From Pseudochryseolinea flava (GTDB taxonomy: Bacteria; Bacteroidota; Bacteroidia; Cytophagales; Cyclobacteriaceae), in assembly GCF_003286915.1 (NCBI RefSeq), contig NZ_QMFY01000004.1, positions 310,001 to 374,000 of the forward strand: DNA of 64,000 nucleotides. The letters run 5' to 3'. The notes beneath the pieces are model-generated. The model searched no databases. It was given only the letters and a program-made list of their open reading frames with translations, and was not told the origin of the DNA. A program made the position numbers and the translations under genes. Positions 1-10,271 of this stretch are shown here, one piece after another. How positions within the stretch are numbered: the first letter of the stretch is position 1; each line of letters opens with the position of its first letter.

Positions 1-28
1 TACGCCACAAGCAGCTTTAGAACAAACC

Positions 29-56
29 TTGTTTTTTCCGGGCAAGCAATAATTTG
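29..56 (+). promoter_or_regulatory. Possible Bacteroidota-type promoter
   Basis: A TTG at 29-31 and a TAATTTG at 50-56 are separated by about 18 bases. This approximates the Bacteroidota primary sigma pattern (TTTG, about 19-21 bases, TAnnTTTG), but the -7 element lacks one base of the consensus gap. It lies 24 bases before the histidine kinase start codon. Pattern match only. Confidence 0.25.
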
Positions 57-79
57 TATCTTTTAACAAACATTGGGAT

Positions 80-2812
80 ATGCCAGGCAAAAAAAAGGGA
101 CCGAAGAAAACTACTCCGGCCGCTAGATCCCGCAAGAAAACTCTAACATCGTCACCTCGTCGTACTTCTTCCTTGAAGAAACCTGCGAAAAAGAGAGCCC
201 CTGCAAATGAGGATTCGCTTGACCTTGCGTTACGGTCTGCGCACATGGGATTGTGGGACTTCAACGTCAAGTCGGGGCGTATCAAATGGTCTAGGAATAC
301 ACACGAGATTTTTGGAATCGATCAAAAAGTACTTGGTAACACCCTCGATCAATTCCTGTTACTCATCGTCGATCAAGACCGGAAGAAAATTCTAGACAAC
401 ATCGACAACGCTATCGCGAATCGCGAGAAGTTTGTATTGACCTATCGCATCATGAGACCCGACGGAGAAATCCGATGGGTCGAGGCTATCGGAAAGATCA
501 TCGTTGATAAAAAAGGTACACCGTCGCGGATGATGGGATCCATTCAAGACATTACCACGATCGAACTGGGCATACTTGAGAAGGAAGATTGGAAAATTCG
601 CTATGAGTTGGTCACCGCTAGTGCAGGCTTAATCGTTTACGACTACGACATTCGCACGGGCAATATTGTGTGGAGTGGATTGGTGCAGGAAGTACTCGGT
701 TACACACCACAAGAAATGGGAGACATTAACCGATGGGTTGACTTGATACACCCGCAGGATCGCGATGAAGCATTTCAAGAACTGGAGTTAGCCGAAAAAG
801 CATTGCGCCCTTACAACGCTTACTATCGTTTCAAGCACAAGAAAGGAAAATACATCAATCTCTTTGACCGTGGCTTTTTTGTTACCGATGAATCCGGTAA
901 GCCTTACCGCATGCTGGGTGCCATGCAAGATATCTCAGACCGCGTTAATGCGGAAGATACGATCGCTCAGAACAATCGCTTTAAGGAAAGCATCGAGAAT
1001 GCCATGCCGGGAATGCTTTACGTGTACGACTTAGTCAACGACAAGAGTATCTATGCAAACCGAAATGCAAGAACACTCATGGGCTACACGCCGGAAGAGA
1101 TCGACAGGCTCGGTGTAGATTTCACGCGCACCGTTACGCATCCTGACGATATCGACAACTTCGAGAAATGGACTAATGAACCCGACAACGTTGTGAAGGA
1201 AACGCAATATCGCATGCGAACCAAGTCAGGGCAATGGCGATGGTTCATCAGCCGCGATACTGTTTTTAAACGCGACGAGAAAGGTTTTGTCACGCAGATC
1301 ATTGGCATCGCGCAAGACATCACCGAGCGAAAGCAATCTGAGGAGCAACTCCGCCAACGCGAGAAAAGTTATCACGAACTATTCGATACCGTAAGAGAAG
1401 GAATATTCATTCTCAACCTCGACGGCACTTTCGCCGATGTGAACAAAGGCGCTTGCGCCATGTATGGTTATGAGAAAGCAGACTTTATTGGTAGAACAAC
1501 AGAGTTTCTTCGCGCACCGAACAAAAACAATGGCGGTTGGTTTGAGGAATATTTTCCGACAACAGCAGAAGGCCAATTATTTGCATGGTGGGGCAAACGG
1601 AAAAATGGCGACGTATTCTTACAGGAAGTGCGACTTAGCAAAGGTTCATATTTCGGCAAAGAAATTCTCATTGCAACAGCACGCGATGTTACAAAGCAAC
1701 GTGAAGCAATGGTGGCGTTACAGGAAAGTGAACAACGTTTTCGCACACTTCAACAAGCATCTTTCGGCGGCATCGGGTTACACGATCAAGGTGTAATCAT
1801 CGACTGCAACCAAGGACTGTGCGATCTTACAGGCTATACCCACCAAGAATTAGTTGGTAAGAATGGTCTCGACTTGATCGCAGAAGAATGGCGCCCCTTC
1901 GTGATCGACAAAATCAGAGGTAACTACGAAAAGCCATACGATGTGGAAGGGATTCGCCGAGACGGAACCCGCTTCTTCTTAGAAATTCATGGCAAACAAA
2001 TTCCTTACGAAGGAAGACACATCCGTGTTACAGAGTTTCGCGACATCACGGAGCGTAAACGCGCAGAAGAAAAAATCCTCGAACAGAACACACGACTTCT
2101 GGCCATTACCGAAGAATTGAAACGTAATAATGAACAGTTGGAAGAGTTCACACAGATCGTATCGCATAACTTACGTGCCCCAGTGGGAAACATTCTCACG
2201 CTTTTGAACTTCCTGGAAGGAGCCGCCACCGCGGAAGAAAAAAGCGAGTACATCAACTACCTAAAAGAGTCTGGCAATTTGATTTTAACGACACTGCACG
2301 AATTGAATGATGTGCTTAAAATCAAGCAAACAAAAAATATTGAAAAGCAACTGATCCGTTTTGAGTCTGTGTTCAGTCAGGTGAAGGCCATGCTTGTCGC
2401 TAAAATAGCGGAAGCCCAAGCCGATGTTGAAGGTGACTTCAGCGACGCTCCAGAAATGCTTTATCCGAACATCTACATGGAGAGCATCTTTTTGAACTTA
2501 CTCAGCAACGCGCTAAAATATGTTTACCCGCGACGAAAGCCAGTCATTCGATTCAGAACCTACAGACATGGGCATTTCACCATGTTAGAAGTAAGCGATA
2601 ATGGATTGGGAATCGATTTGAATCGTTATGGCCACCAAGTATTTAGGTTACGCAAAACATTTCATCGTCATCCAGAGAGCCGGGGTATTGGATTATTCAT
2701 GATAAAAAATCAAATTGAGGCCATGGGAGGAGAAATTTCAATCGCCAGTATTGAAAATGAAGGCACTACCTTCTACATTAACTTCAATAAGCATCAGAAT
2801 GATGGACAATAA
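80..2812 (+). CDS. Multi-PAS sensor histidine kinase
   Basis: 910 residues with no membrane segment, so probably a soluble cytoplasmic kinase. The first 45 residues are Lys/Arg/Ser-rich and look disordered. About five PAS/PAC units follow (roughly 48-160, 170-290, 300-420, 430-550 and 560-675), several ending in the typical PAC signature DIT.R. A short coiled coil leads to a HisKA domain with the phosphoacceptor in SHNLRAPVGN (His696). The HATPase domain shows the N box (NLLSNALKY), G1 (DNGLGID) and G2 (RGIGLFMIK). It autophosphorylates on His and should pass phosphate to the receiver encoded by the next gene, which overlaps its 3' end. The ligand sensed cannot be told from sequence; PAS units may bind haem, flavin or small molecules. 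ATG chosen as the first codon after a possible promoter. Confidence 0.93.
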   Translation: MPGKKKGPKKTTPAARSRKKTLTSSPRRTSSLKKPAKKRAPANEDSLDLALRSAHMGLWDFNVKSGRIKWSRNTHEIFGIDQKVLGNTLDQFLLLIVDQDRKKILDNIDNAIANREKFVLTYRIMRPDGEIRWVEAIGKIIVDKKGTPSRMMGSIQDITTIELGILEKEDWKIRYELVTASAGLIVYDYDIRTGNIVWSGLVQEVLGYTPQEMGDINRWVDLIHPQDRDEAFQELELAEKALRPYNAYYRFKHKKGKYINLFDRGFFVTDESGKPYRMLGAMQDISDRVNAEDTIAQNNRFKESIENAMPGMLYVYDLVNDKSIYANRNARTLMGYTPEEIDRLGVDFTRTVTHPDDIDNFEKWTNEPDNVVKETQYRMRTKSGQWRWFISRDTVFKRDEKGFVTQIIGIAQDITERKQSEEQLRQREKSYHELFDTVREGIFILNLDGTFADVNKGACAMYGYEKADFIGRTTEFLRAPNKNNGGWFEEYFPTTAEGQLFAWWGKRKNGDVFLQEVRLSKGSYFGKEILIATARDVTKQREAMVALQESEQRFRTLQQASFGGIGLHDQGVIIDCNQGLCDLTGYTHQELVGKNGLDLIAEEWRPFVIDKIRGNYEKPYDVEGIRRDGTRFFLEIHGKQIPYEGRHIRVTEFRDITERKRAEEKILEQNTRLLAITEELKRNNEQLEEFTQIVSHNLRAPVGNILTLLNFLEGAATAEEKSEYINYLKESGNLILTTLHELNDVLKIKQTKNIEKQLIRFESVFSQVKAMLVAKIAEAQADVEGDFSDAPEMLYPNIYMESIFLNLLSNALKYVYPRRKPVIRFRTYRHGHFTMLEVSDNGLGIDLNRYGHQVFRLRKTFHRHPESRGIGLFMIKNQIEAMGGEISIASIENEGTTFYINFNKHQNDGQ

Positions 2813-3206
2813 ACAACCAATTATAGCACTCGTAGACGACGACAAGGTATTTCAACTTACTGCCTCGCGTACCATCAAAGCTGCAAATCTTACTGACAAA
2901 ATACTTCAGTTCGAGAATGGTGAAGAAGCTTTACAGTTTCTTAAAGTCAACGCCGCCGAAAGTGAAAATCTTCCCGATGTGATTTTCCTGGATATCAATA
3001 TGCCTTTTGTCGATGGCTGGATGTTCTTAGACGACTATGCAGAACTGAAGGAAAAACTAACTAAGCAAATCCGTATTTACATGGTAAGTTCATCGATTGA
3101 CCCACGCGATATTGATCGAGCCAAAAGAAACGTACATGTTAGAGAATATGTGATCAAGCCTGTAAGTCGCGAGAAATTTGCTGAGTTATTAAATAGAGCT
3201 GCTTAG
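2799..3206 (+). CDS. Single-domain response regulator
   Basis: 135 residues, a CheY-like receiver with no output domain. The acidic pocket is in LVDDDK, the phosphoacceptor is Asp65 in IFLDINMP, the switch Ser lies in VSSS near 97, and the conserved Lys120 is in VIKPVS. Two adjacent ATG codons (2799 and 2802) precede the conserved start; the open frame reaches further upstream but only inside the kinase gene. The start overlaps the kinase stop by 14 bases, so the two are translationally coupled and probably form one phosphorelay. With no output domain it must act by protein contact or pass phosphate onward. Receiver-only proteins of this type are common partners of multi-PAS kinases in Cytophagales. 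Confidence 0.9.
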   Translation: MMDNKQPIIALVDDDKVFQLTASRTIKAANLTDKILQFENGEEALQFLKVNAAESENLPDVIFLDINMPFVDGWMFLDDYAELKEKLTKQIRIYMVSSSIDPRDIDRAKRNVHVREYVIKPVSREKFAELLNRAA

Positions 3207-3210
3207 CAAC

Positions 3211-4626
3211 CTATTGCGTTAGTCCCTTCTCCTTTGCAATCTTCATCAAGAGTGCCAATGCTTCCTCGCGATCGTTCTTGATTACGCCCTCCAATATCGC
3301 TTCTTTGATCTCTTCTTTGATGTCGCCGATAATTCTACTGGCCGGTATCTGAAACATTTCCATGATTTCATTTCCACTCACCGGTGGTTGAAAATTCCGG
3401 ATGCGATCTTTCTCTTCTACCTCTGCCATTTTTTGCTCAACGAGATCGAAGTTTTTAAGAAAGCGATTTACTTTATCGTTGTTCTTCGAGGTGATATCTG
3501 CGCGACATAACTTCATCAAGGCGTCTGTTGCCTCTCCTGCTTCAAATAAAAGACGACGTACCGCGGAGTCTGTCACTTCCTTGACGAGCGGAATGGGTCG
3601 CAAATGCAAGCGTACCAATTTCTGAACGAACAACATCCGTTCATCCATTGGCAATTTCATCTTCCGAAAAATACCGGGCACCATGCGTGCACCGCGCTCC
3701 TCGTGTCCGTGAAATGTCCAACCGTGTACTTTATCGAACCGCTTCGTTGCCGGTTTTGCAATGTCGTGTAAAATTGCAGCCCAACGGAGCCACAAATCAT
3801 CTGACATTTTCGCAACATTGTCGAGGACTTGAAGCGTATGAAAAAAATTGTCTTTGTGTGCCTTGTTTCCAACATACTCAACACCATGCAGCGCGACCAG
3901 TTCCGGAAAGAAGCGTTGAAGCATGCCACTGTGAAATAACAGCTTAAAACCGTACGAAGGCACTGGGCACGCAATAATCTTATTTAACTCATCCGTTATC
4001 CTTTCATGCGAAACAATTTTGATCCGTTCTGCCTGTGAAGAAATTCCCGCAAAGGTATCAGGATCGATATCATAGTTGAGTTGATTCGCAAACCGCACAG
4101 CACGCATCATGCGCAAGGGATCATCTGAAAATGTAATCGCGGGATCAAGTGGCGTGCGGATCATTTTTTTCTTCATGTCTGCAATGCCATTGAAGGGATC
4201 AATCAACTCGCCAAATCTTTTTTCGTTCACACAAATTGCCAATGCATTCATGGTAAAATCACGACGACGTTGATCATCACCTAAAGTTCCATCTTCTACG
4301 ATCGGTTTTCGTGATTCGCGATTGTAAGATTCCTTTCGTGCGCCTACAAATTCAAGATCCAGACCATCGTGATGAAGTTGTGCTGTTCCGAAATTCTTAA
4401 ACACATTTACCCGCATACTTGGGTTAAGGGCTTTGGCAACAGCCGTGGCCAATTCGATTCCACTGCCTACGCAGACAAAATCGATGTCTTTAAAAGGTTT
4501 GTCTTTGCGTTCTAAAATAAGATCGCGCACATAGCCGCCGACTACGTAAGCGTCTACGCCGAGTTGGTCGGCGACTGTACCTACGATTTTGAAAATCGGA
4601 TGCTCTAAAGATGGCGTTAAATTCAT
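3211..4626 (-). CDS. cca: CCA tRNA nucleotidyltransferase with HD domain
   Basis: 471 residues of the class II poly(A) polymerase/CCA-adding family, which builds or repairs the CCA end of tRNAs. The N-terminal nucleotidyltransferase head shows GGYVRDLIL and the catalytic carboxylates in DIDFVCVG. The neck contains RRRDFTMNALA and DDPLRMMRAVRFA. From about residue 240 comes an HD phosphohydrolase module (FFHTLQVLDN, then AILHDIAKPATK) that in relatives removes 2',3'-cyclic phosphate. Length fits Bacteroidota homologues. It is convergent with the response regulator (4-bp gap) and stands alone. The start is the only ATG near the beginning of homology. Confidence 0.93.
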   Translation of the reverse strand: MNLTPSLEHPIFKIVGTVADQLGVDAYVVGGYVRDLILERKDKPFKDIDFVCVGSGIELATAVAKALNPSMRVNVFKNFGTAQLHHDGLDLEFVGARKESYNRESRKPIVEDGTLGDDQRRRDFTMNALAICVNEKRFGELIDPFNGIADMKKKMIRTPLDPAITFSDDPLRMMRAVRFANQLNYDIDPDTFAGISSQAERIKIVSHERITDELNKIIACPVPSYGFKLLFHSGMLQRFFPELVALHGVEYVGNKAHKDNFFHTLQVLDNVAKMSDDLWLRWAAILHDIAKPATKRFDKVHGWTFHGHEERGARMVPGIFRKMKLPMDERMLFVQKLVRLHLRPIPLVKEVTDSAVRRLLFEAGEATDALMKLCRADITSKNNDKVNRFLKNFDLVEQKMAEVEEKDRIRNFQPPVSGNEIMEMFQIPASRIIGDIKEEIKEAILEGVIKNDREEALALLMKIAKEKGLTQ

Positions 4627-4677
4627 TCCCGGATTAAAATCCGGCTAAAGTACGACCATCGCCCATAAAACGGAAAA

Positions 4678-5694
4678 TTAATCCCGATTAAAGGTCGGAC
4701 ATGGTATAAACCGTTCTTTCTTACGGATTTTGACTTGTGAAGCGAGGTCAACCTTAAACTTTAATGCGACTTCATGCGCACCACCGGAAATCGGTCCGAG
4801 TTGAGAAACCGTGATATCATAGCTATAGCTGAGCTCCACTTTTTCCAATTGAAATCCGAGAATCACAACGACGGCGTCTTGGCTGATGTGATCATCAACA
4901 TTTTGCTGAATCGGAATGCCGCGATACCACACGCCGACCACAACAGGTTCGTAAAGGAAATAGGTGCCGATATCCAACTGATCGAATCCGCCTTGCGTTT
5001 TGTAAACGAACGAAGGTGCAATAGCCGCAATACGATCTTTTTTAAATACACCGTGATACAACGGAATGCGCACACCGCCATGTATTGTAGTCTTAATCGG
5101 AATTTGTGACTCTTCTCCTACTAGTGACCGATTTGGACGATTCAAATGCGACATCGCAAAACCAAGCCAAAATTTTCTGCTGTATGCAAGCATCCCGCCA
5201 CCAAAATCGAAATAGCTCGTGTTCTGCGTATCCGATTGCTTGACGATCGGTGGGCCACCAGGCGTATCAAATTCTAATTCATCATAGAATCGAAGCTTTG
5301 TGTAATCCACACTGCGAAAGCCTAGTCCAAAATTCAAACCGCTAGACAATACCCATTTATCATTGATATGTACTTTGTACGCGTATTGAAAATTAGCTTG
5401 TGTGGACTTCAAATTTGCAGAACCCGCCTTATCGACCATCAACAAAACACCGAGCCCGCTGTTGTATTGATCTAAATTATAGTCGTATGAAAAAGCATAC
5501 GTTTGAAATGCATTGGTAATGTTCGGCCATTGATTTCTGTAGTTCGCATGAAAGCGATGATCCACAGACGTTCCACTAAACGCCGGATTCAAGTATAATG
5601 GCTGTGCATAGTATTGAGAGAACTCCGGATCTTGCCCCAAAGCAATCAATACGTTGACTGTCGACAGTAATAAAACCAGTATTGTATTTTTCAT
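4678..5694 (-). CDS. PorP/SprF family T9SS outer membrane protein
   Basis: 338 residues. A signal peptide (about 1-21, ending LIALGQ) is followed by the family hallmark FSQYYAQPLYLNPAFSG and a beta-rich barrel. The family contains SprF of Flavobacterium, needed for export of SprB, and PorP of Porphyromonas. Members bind or anchor T9SS cargo carrying the type B sorting domain. The ATG at 5694 is preferred to the in-frame GTG one codon earlier. It starts only 9 bases after the stop of the PKD protein upstream, so cargo and outer membrane partner are co-transcribed, cargo first. Confidence 0.9.
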   Translation of the reverse strand: MKNTILVLLLSTVNVLIALGQDPEFSQYYAQPLYLNPAFSGTSVDHRFHANYRNQWPNITNAFQTYAFSYDYNLDQYNSGLGVLLMVDKAGSANLKSTQANFQYAYKVHINDKWVLSSGLNFGLGFRSVDYTKLRFYDELEFDTPGGPPIVKQSDTQNTSYFDFGGGMLAYSRKFWLGFAMSHLNRPNRSLVGEESQIPIKTTIHGGVRIPLYHGVFKKDRIAAIAPSFVYKTQGGFDQLDIGTYFLYEPVVVGVWYRGIPIQQNVDDHISQDAVVVILGFQLEKVELSYSYDITVSQLGPISGGAHEVALKFKVDLASQVKIRKKERFIPCPTFNRD

Positions 5695-5703
5695 CACGCC
5701 GTG

Positions 5704-8700
5704 TTATCGAATTAAGTTAATGTCACCCGTTTGCGTAATGGACTTTCCATCATCATATTCAATAATGAGCTTGTATACATAAACATCTTGTGGGCATAGT
5801 TGACCTTTGTAGTAACCATCCCAACCTACTTCTTGATCTGAACTCTCAAACATCAGCGTGCCCCATCTGTTAAAGACGAGCATTTGAAATTTCGAAACAC
5901 GGGTCATCAATGGAATAAATACCTCGTTATTCAGTTTATTGGTGCTTCCCGGACCAGACAGGTTCGGTCTGAACGCATTTGGAATTGCAAGACGGCCACT
6001 CATCACGGCTTTCACCGGTGTATCAATCTGCGTGGTGTCATTGCAACCATCCGGCCCATAGGCTATGAGTTGTATAATGTAATTGCCTTCTTGCTCATAC
6101 TTATGGGTTGGCTGCTCTGCATCCGAGGTTGTGTTATCGCCAAAATCCCACAGATATCCTGTTGCACCGGCGCTTCTATTATTGGTATACAGAATGTCGC
6201 CTGGAAGATCCAGCACATTCGGATACACTGAAAATTGAGCGACAGCGGAAGGCAATACTTCGATGATCATTGACTTCACTTCCGTATCAACGTCGCCTGT
6301 TGTATTCGCAGCCGTAAGCGAAACCGTGTAGATGCCAGGCTCAAAGTACGTGTAGCTAGGATTGACCGCATTTGAAGAACCTTGGTTAGCACCAAATTGC
6401 CAAACGTAGGTCGAAGGATCAGCAAATTGCGACAAATTTGTAAAATCGACTGTCAAGGGCGCGCAACCTCGTGGCGGATCGTAACTGAAATCTACAATCG
6501 GCGGCGTTGGATTAATTTGCACCATCACAGTCTGCAGGGACGAGCAAGAGTTGTCGCTTATCGTGAGTGTGATCGCATAGGTACCTGCTTGTGTATACGT
6601 GTGGCTCGACACGGTTGGACTTGTCGATGTATTGTTATCACCGAAGTCCCACGCGTATTGCCATGGTCCCGGGGTTGACGTGTTTGTAATTGTTACCGTT
6701 GCATTCGGTAATGTTTGCACAGTTGGTGTTGCCATGAAAGATGCCACAAGATTTGTACTGCGTGGAACGACAATGCTTTCTGATTCTTGAATACTCTGAC
6801 AGTTCGTGACATTTCTCGTACGAAGTCGAATTTCTAAGTTTTGATTTGCACCGGTCTTGTTGACTTCATAGTCGATATTATCGTCGGTCATCATTTGACT
6901 AAATACAATAACGTTGTTGATCAATATCGTCCATTCATATTCAACAAGTCCTTTCTGAGTAGCCTCAAAATTATAAGATGTTTTTTGACAGGTATTATCC
7001 AATGTATTCACAACGAATGTGCCGGAAGGGATAGGACTTACTTGAATGATGCGTGTAGAATCTTCTGAACATCCCGACACGAGCGTCGTACTCAATGTGA
7101 TCTGGTAATTTTTTACGATTTGATCTGTATTTGGAAACACATGCGTATAGGTCGGAATCGTTCCTGTACTGACCTGACTAATCACACCACTCGCGTCGCT
7201 CACGGTCCACTCGTAGTCGGTAGGATTGAGTGCACGGGTTTGATTATCGACAGCAAAATTTACGGTCACGGGTGAGCAATTATTATCGAAGGGAGAATAA
7301 TTGAGTGACGCGAATCCTGAGTTGGGCCCGGGGTTCACCGTGATGACGACTGTATTTGAAATTTGTTCACATCCGTTGACAGTCACTACACGAAGACGCA
7401 CATCGTAAACCTTGTTGATTGACGTTGTATTTTCAAAATCAATTTGATGTGTATTACCGAAACCCGGATCCGTGGGACGTTGAATGGATTCTACCTCAAA
7501 ATTCGTTTCACTTTGCTCTTTAAACTCCCAATAATATTCGCGGATACCGTCCGGTTGACCTACAATCGAATTGTTGGTGAAGGTCACTTCCAGTACACTA
7601 CATCCTGTCGTTACATCGGCAGCGATACTAGCGTTGGGCAACGGATCGACCAACACATCTTGCTCAATATATTGCAGGCACTCACCTTCACTCGTTGTTA
7701 GCCTTAAAGCAACCCGATGGGTGCCACTCGTTGTGAACGTATAATCAAATGACGTTTCATCGTTCAGGCTGGCATCAGCATCAAATGTTCCGTCGAAATT
7801 CATGTCCCACTCGCGTAGTACGATTGTTTCTTCAGGGATTATTGGATTAATGGTTGATGCATCTTCGAAGTGCGTGTCGTTGCCGATACAAACGCGGTTG
7901 AATGTAAACGCAGGTCGTGGTTTCTCGAATATGCGCACCGTATCTTCATGATCGGTTTCACATCCGGTGTCGCTGTCGCGAATAAAAAGCCTCACTTTGT
8001 ATAGCCCTGGGGTTGTGAACACACGATCGAATGGGCCGAGTTGCGTCGATGCGTAGCCACCTCCTGCCGGAAATTGAAAAGAGACGTTTCCATTTTGGTC
8101 TACGAACTCCCATCGCCATCGTGTAGTTGGTGTGGCAACGCCAGCTGAGACATCCGAGAAGCGAACATTGAAGGGCGTTAGCGGCGCAGTCGTTTCTTGA
8201 CAGAAATCTCCGGAAATCGGATTGTTCGCGAGATCCGTGATCGCGATATCGGCAACCAATGCCGGTGTGATATTGACGATCCGCGTGGTCTGCGCTTCAC
8301 AAGTACCTTGCGCTGTATTACTGATCGCGGTGAGGCGCACCAATTTTTGCCCGCCGGTAGCAAAGCTAAACGTTGGACTTTGACTTGTTATTCGCCGTAG
8401 GAATATTGTACCCGCAGCGTCGTCATAAAATTCCCATCGATAGGCATTGGCGCCAACGTTGGGTGTTTGATTTCGAAACGAGATATCTTCTCCAATACAA
8501 AAACTCGTTCGCGCATTTCCAAGTGCATCGCGTGTGAAGAATGCAGGTGTTGGCGCTGCAACAATCGTGATGTATCCTGTCGTCGCAATGGCATCTTCGT
8601 AGTTCGGATTGTTCGCATCACCATTCCAAGGATTGCAAACATTCCAGTTATACAATGTTACTTCAAACTGGTTGCCGACGATGTTGGCCAAATTCATCGG

Positions 8701-9489
8701 CGCATTCATCGGAAACGAGACAGCAGTTGGTGCATCTGCTGGCACCGGGACCGTGACGATAGGCCCAAAATACGCGCCCTGGACAGGCACACCTGTGCCA
8801 CGTGTCTCGACATTCACAAGGTTACCAGCACCGTCCGTTAATGGCTGTGCCCCACCATCGGTCAACGTTAAATTTCGGATTGTTGCCGCAGCATTATGGT
8901 TTGTTCCGTAAACAAATTGCATATGTCGCGTCTCCCTGTTCGGGTTATCGGGCTCGGCAACGATGTTACAGTTGAAATTCGACGCGTCGCGAAATTGTGC
9001 GTTGACGATTGGGTTTTCGTAGCATACATCCCACGAATCTGGCGCCATCGCTACAACCCCATTGGCTTGATCGTCTGTAGACCAAAAAAACGCGGCCTGT
9101 ACTTGTCTCGAAGTTAAGCACGCGACGCCTCTAAAGTACAACGTTGCAGAAGGTTGAATGCTGCATCGGCCATTGTTGGTATTGTACACGAAGGTAGCGT
9201 TAGCCTCATACACCCTGTCGTTATTCGTCACGGTAAGTCCGGCACCACTCACAACAGTTCGATTACCGCCAGGGTCATTCCATTCGTACACAATGGAGAT
9301 ATCATCCGGGTTTTGCTGCGACGTGAACGTATACCGGATGATGAATTTTGTTACAGTAACCGGCGCGCAACTCTGATCGGTGTCAAAGTCCACAAACCTA
9401 GCGGGTTGCAAGGCATTACACTGCCCAAAAACATTTTGGTGAAGACAAAAAACAAGGCAAAAAAAGAGTAAAAGTTTATTCAAGAACAT
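5704..9489 (-). CDS. PKD-domain secreted protein with T9SS type B sorting domain
   Basis: 1261 residues. The start at 9489 places a clean signal peptide (LLLFFCLVFCLHQNVFGQ) at the N-terminus; an upstream in-frame start adds residues with no signal character. The body is a string of Ig-like and PKD repeats, with the PKD signature seen as WDFGDNNTSTSPTVS and WDFGDNTTSDAEQPT in the second half. The last 90 residues are the gliding-motility C-terminal (CHU_C) domain: IPNAFRPN, VFNRWGTLMFES, VGWDGYYKGQ, ending in INLIR. It is exported by the T9SS and kept at or released from the surface, probably as an adhesin. The PorP/SprF gene follows by 9 bases. The 292 bases upstream to 9781 hold no convincing gene and are the likely promoter region. 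Confidence 0.9.
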   Translation of the reverse strand: MFLNKLLLFFCLVFCLHQNVFGQCNALQPARFVDFDTDQSCAPVTVTKFIIRYTFTSQQNPDDISIVYEWNDPGGNRTVVSGAGLTVTNNDRVYEANATFVYNTNNGRCSIQPSATLYFRGVACLTSRQVQAAFFWSTDDQANGVVAMAPDSWDVCYENPIVNAQFRDASNFNCNIVAEPDNPNRETRHMQFVYGTNHNAAATIRNLTLTDGGAQPLTDGAGNLVNVETRGTGVPVQGAYFGPIVTVPVPADAPTAVSFPMNAPMNLANIVGNQFEVTLYNWNVCNPWNGDANNPNYEDAIATTGYITIVAAPTPAFFTRDALGNARTSFCIGEDISFRNQTPNVGANAYRWEFYDDAAGTIFLRRITSQSPTFSFATGGQKLVRLTAISNTAQGTCEAQTTRIVNITPALVADIAITDLANNPISGDFCQETTAPLTPFNVRFSDVSAGVATPTTRWRWEFVDQNGNVSFQFPAGGGYASTQLGPFDRVFTTPGLYKVRLFIRDSDTGCETDHEDTVRIFEKPRPAFTFNRVCIGNDTHFEDASTINPIIPEETIVLREWDMNFDGTFDADASLNDETSFDYTFTTSGTHRVALRLTTSEGECLQYIEQDVLVDPLPNASIAADVTTGCSVLEVTFTNNSIVGQPDGIREYYWEFKEQSETNFEVESIQRPTDPGFGNTHQIDFENTTSINKVYDVRLRVVTVNGCEQISNTVVITVNPGPNSGFASLNYSPFDNNCSPVTVNFAVDNQTRALNPTDYEWTVSDASGVISQVSTGTIPTYTHVFPNTDQIVKNYQITLSTTLVSGCSEDSTRIIQVSPIPSGTFVVNTLDNTCQKTSYNFEATQKGLVEYEWTILINNVIVFSQMMTDDNIDYEVNKTGANQNLEIRLRTRNVTNCQSIQESESIVVPRSTNLVASFMATPTVQTLPNATVTITNTSTPGPWQYAWDFGDNNTSTSPTVSSHTYTQAGTYAITLTISDNSCSSLQTVMVQINPTPPIVDFSYDPPRGCAPLTVDFTNLSQFADPSTYVWQFGANQGSSNAVNPSYTYFEPGIYTVSLTAANTTGDVDTEVKSMIIEVLPSAVAQFSVYPNVLDLPGDILYTNNRSAGATGYLWDFGDNTTSDAEQPTHKYEQEGNYIIQLIAYGPDGCNDTTQIDTPVKAVMSGRLAIPNAFRPNLSGPGSTNKLNNEVFIPLMTRVSKFQMLVFNRWGTLMFESSDQEVGWDGYYKGQLCPQDVYVYKLIIEYDDGKSITQTGDINLIR

Positions 9490-9781
9490 TTTGTTTTTAT
9501 CGGTCCAAAAAAAATCCGACTTTAAACCAACAGCTAGCACGGTGATCGCTTATATCACAAAGATTGCGTAAAGGAAACCATTGGAATACCTGATTTTTCC
9601 CGTCTGTTCGATGAAAGTCATAAGTGAGGAATGAACACGCAAAGAATGCGGATAAACGGGCACGCGAGGATACGTGAACAGCTTTTGAGATAATGGATTT
9701 CCCAGGGACTGCGGCGGGCGTCATCCCATGTTTGTGGGGGCATTAGTTTAAAGTGACGACCATCGGTCAATGAAGTCCTGC

Positions 9782-10216
9782 TTATGTCACGATCATCCCG
9801 GCAAATAGATACTTATTTTTTACCTTGACGAAAGTAAATATCAGATTGTATCCATGATCTTGAAAAAGTGAACTGGGAATATTGTAGCTCACGCGAACTA
9901 AATTATCAGACTCGTGAGTGGTAAAGTCTTTGTCACTTAGATTTTTGAAATGTTTCACCTTATCCAGACGGTTCTGAAAAATGAAGTGAGCATCATAAAA
10001 TTCTGTTTCCTCGCCTGCACTATCACCACAATCCACACATTGAATTGTGTCCAGCGAATTCGCAACAAGGAACTTAACGTTTCTATTCTCCAGCTGTGTC
10101 TTGAAATTAACCCAAATGCTATCGATAGATGATAGCTTTTTGCGCTCGTCGCGTTGACCACATGAAATGACAGTAAAGCTAAGCAGTGCAAAAATCGAAG
10201 CTTGTAAAAAACTCAT
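9782..10216 (-). CDS. Uncharacterised lipoprotein
   Basis: 144 residues. Started at 10216, it begins with a short hydrophobic signal and a lipobox (SFTVISCGQ), giving a mature lipoprotein from Cys20. The upstream part of the open frame overlaps a decayed gene and lacks signal features. The mature part has a CVDC pair and a beta-rich stretch, with no domain I recognise; the size and the hydrophobic strand near the C-terminus loosely recall NTF2-like folds, which is a guess. It is the last gene of a leftward series of small genes from 13.6 kb. Confidence 0.6.
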   Translation of the reverse strand: MSFLQASIFALLSFTVISCGQRDERKKLSSIDSIWVNFKTQLENRNVKFLVANSLDTIQCVDCGDSAGEETEFYDAHFIFQNRLDKVKHFKNLSDKDFTTHESDNLVRVSYNIPSSLFQDHGYNLIFTFVKVKNKYLFAGMIVT

Positions 10217-10271
10217 ACTATGCCTTAACGATTTATTTTCTCCAATTTGTAAAGACACGCAATTTAGTGTC

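Noticed and set aside
2715-2798. Longer N-terminus for the first response regulator
   Set aside because: These codons lie inside the kinase ATPase domain in another frame; the receiver fold begins at 2799.
9497-9724. 75-codon minus-strand open frame upstream of the PKD protein
   Set aside because: It overlaps the likely promoter and leader of the PKD operon, starts without context and has no recognisable features.
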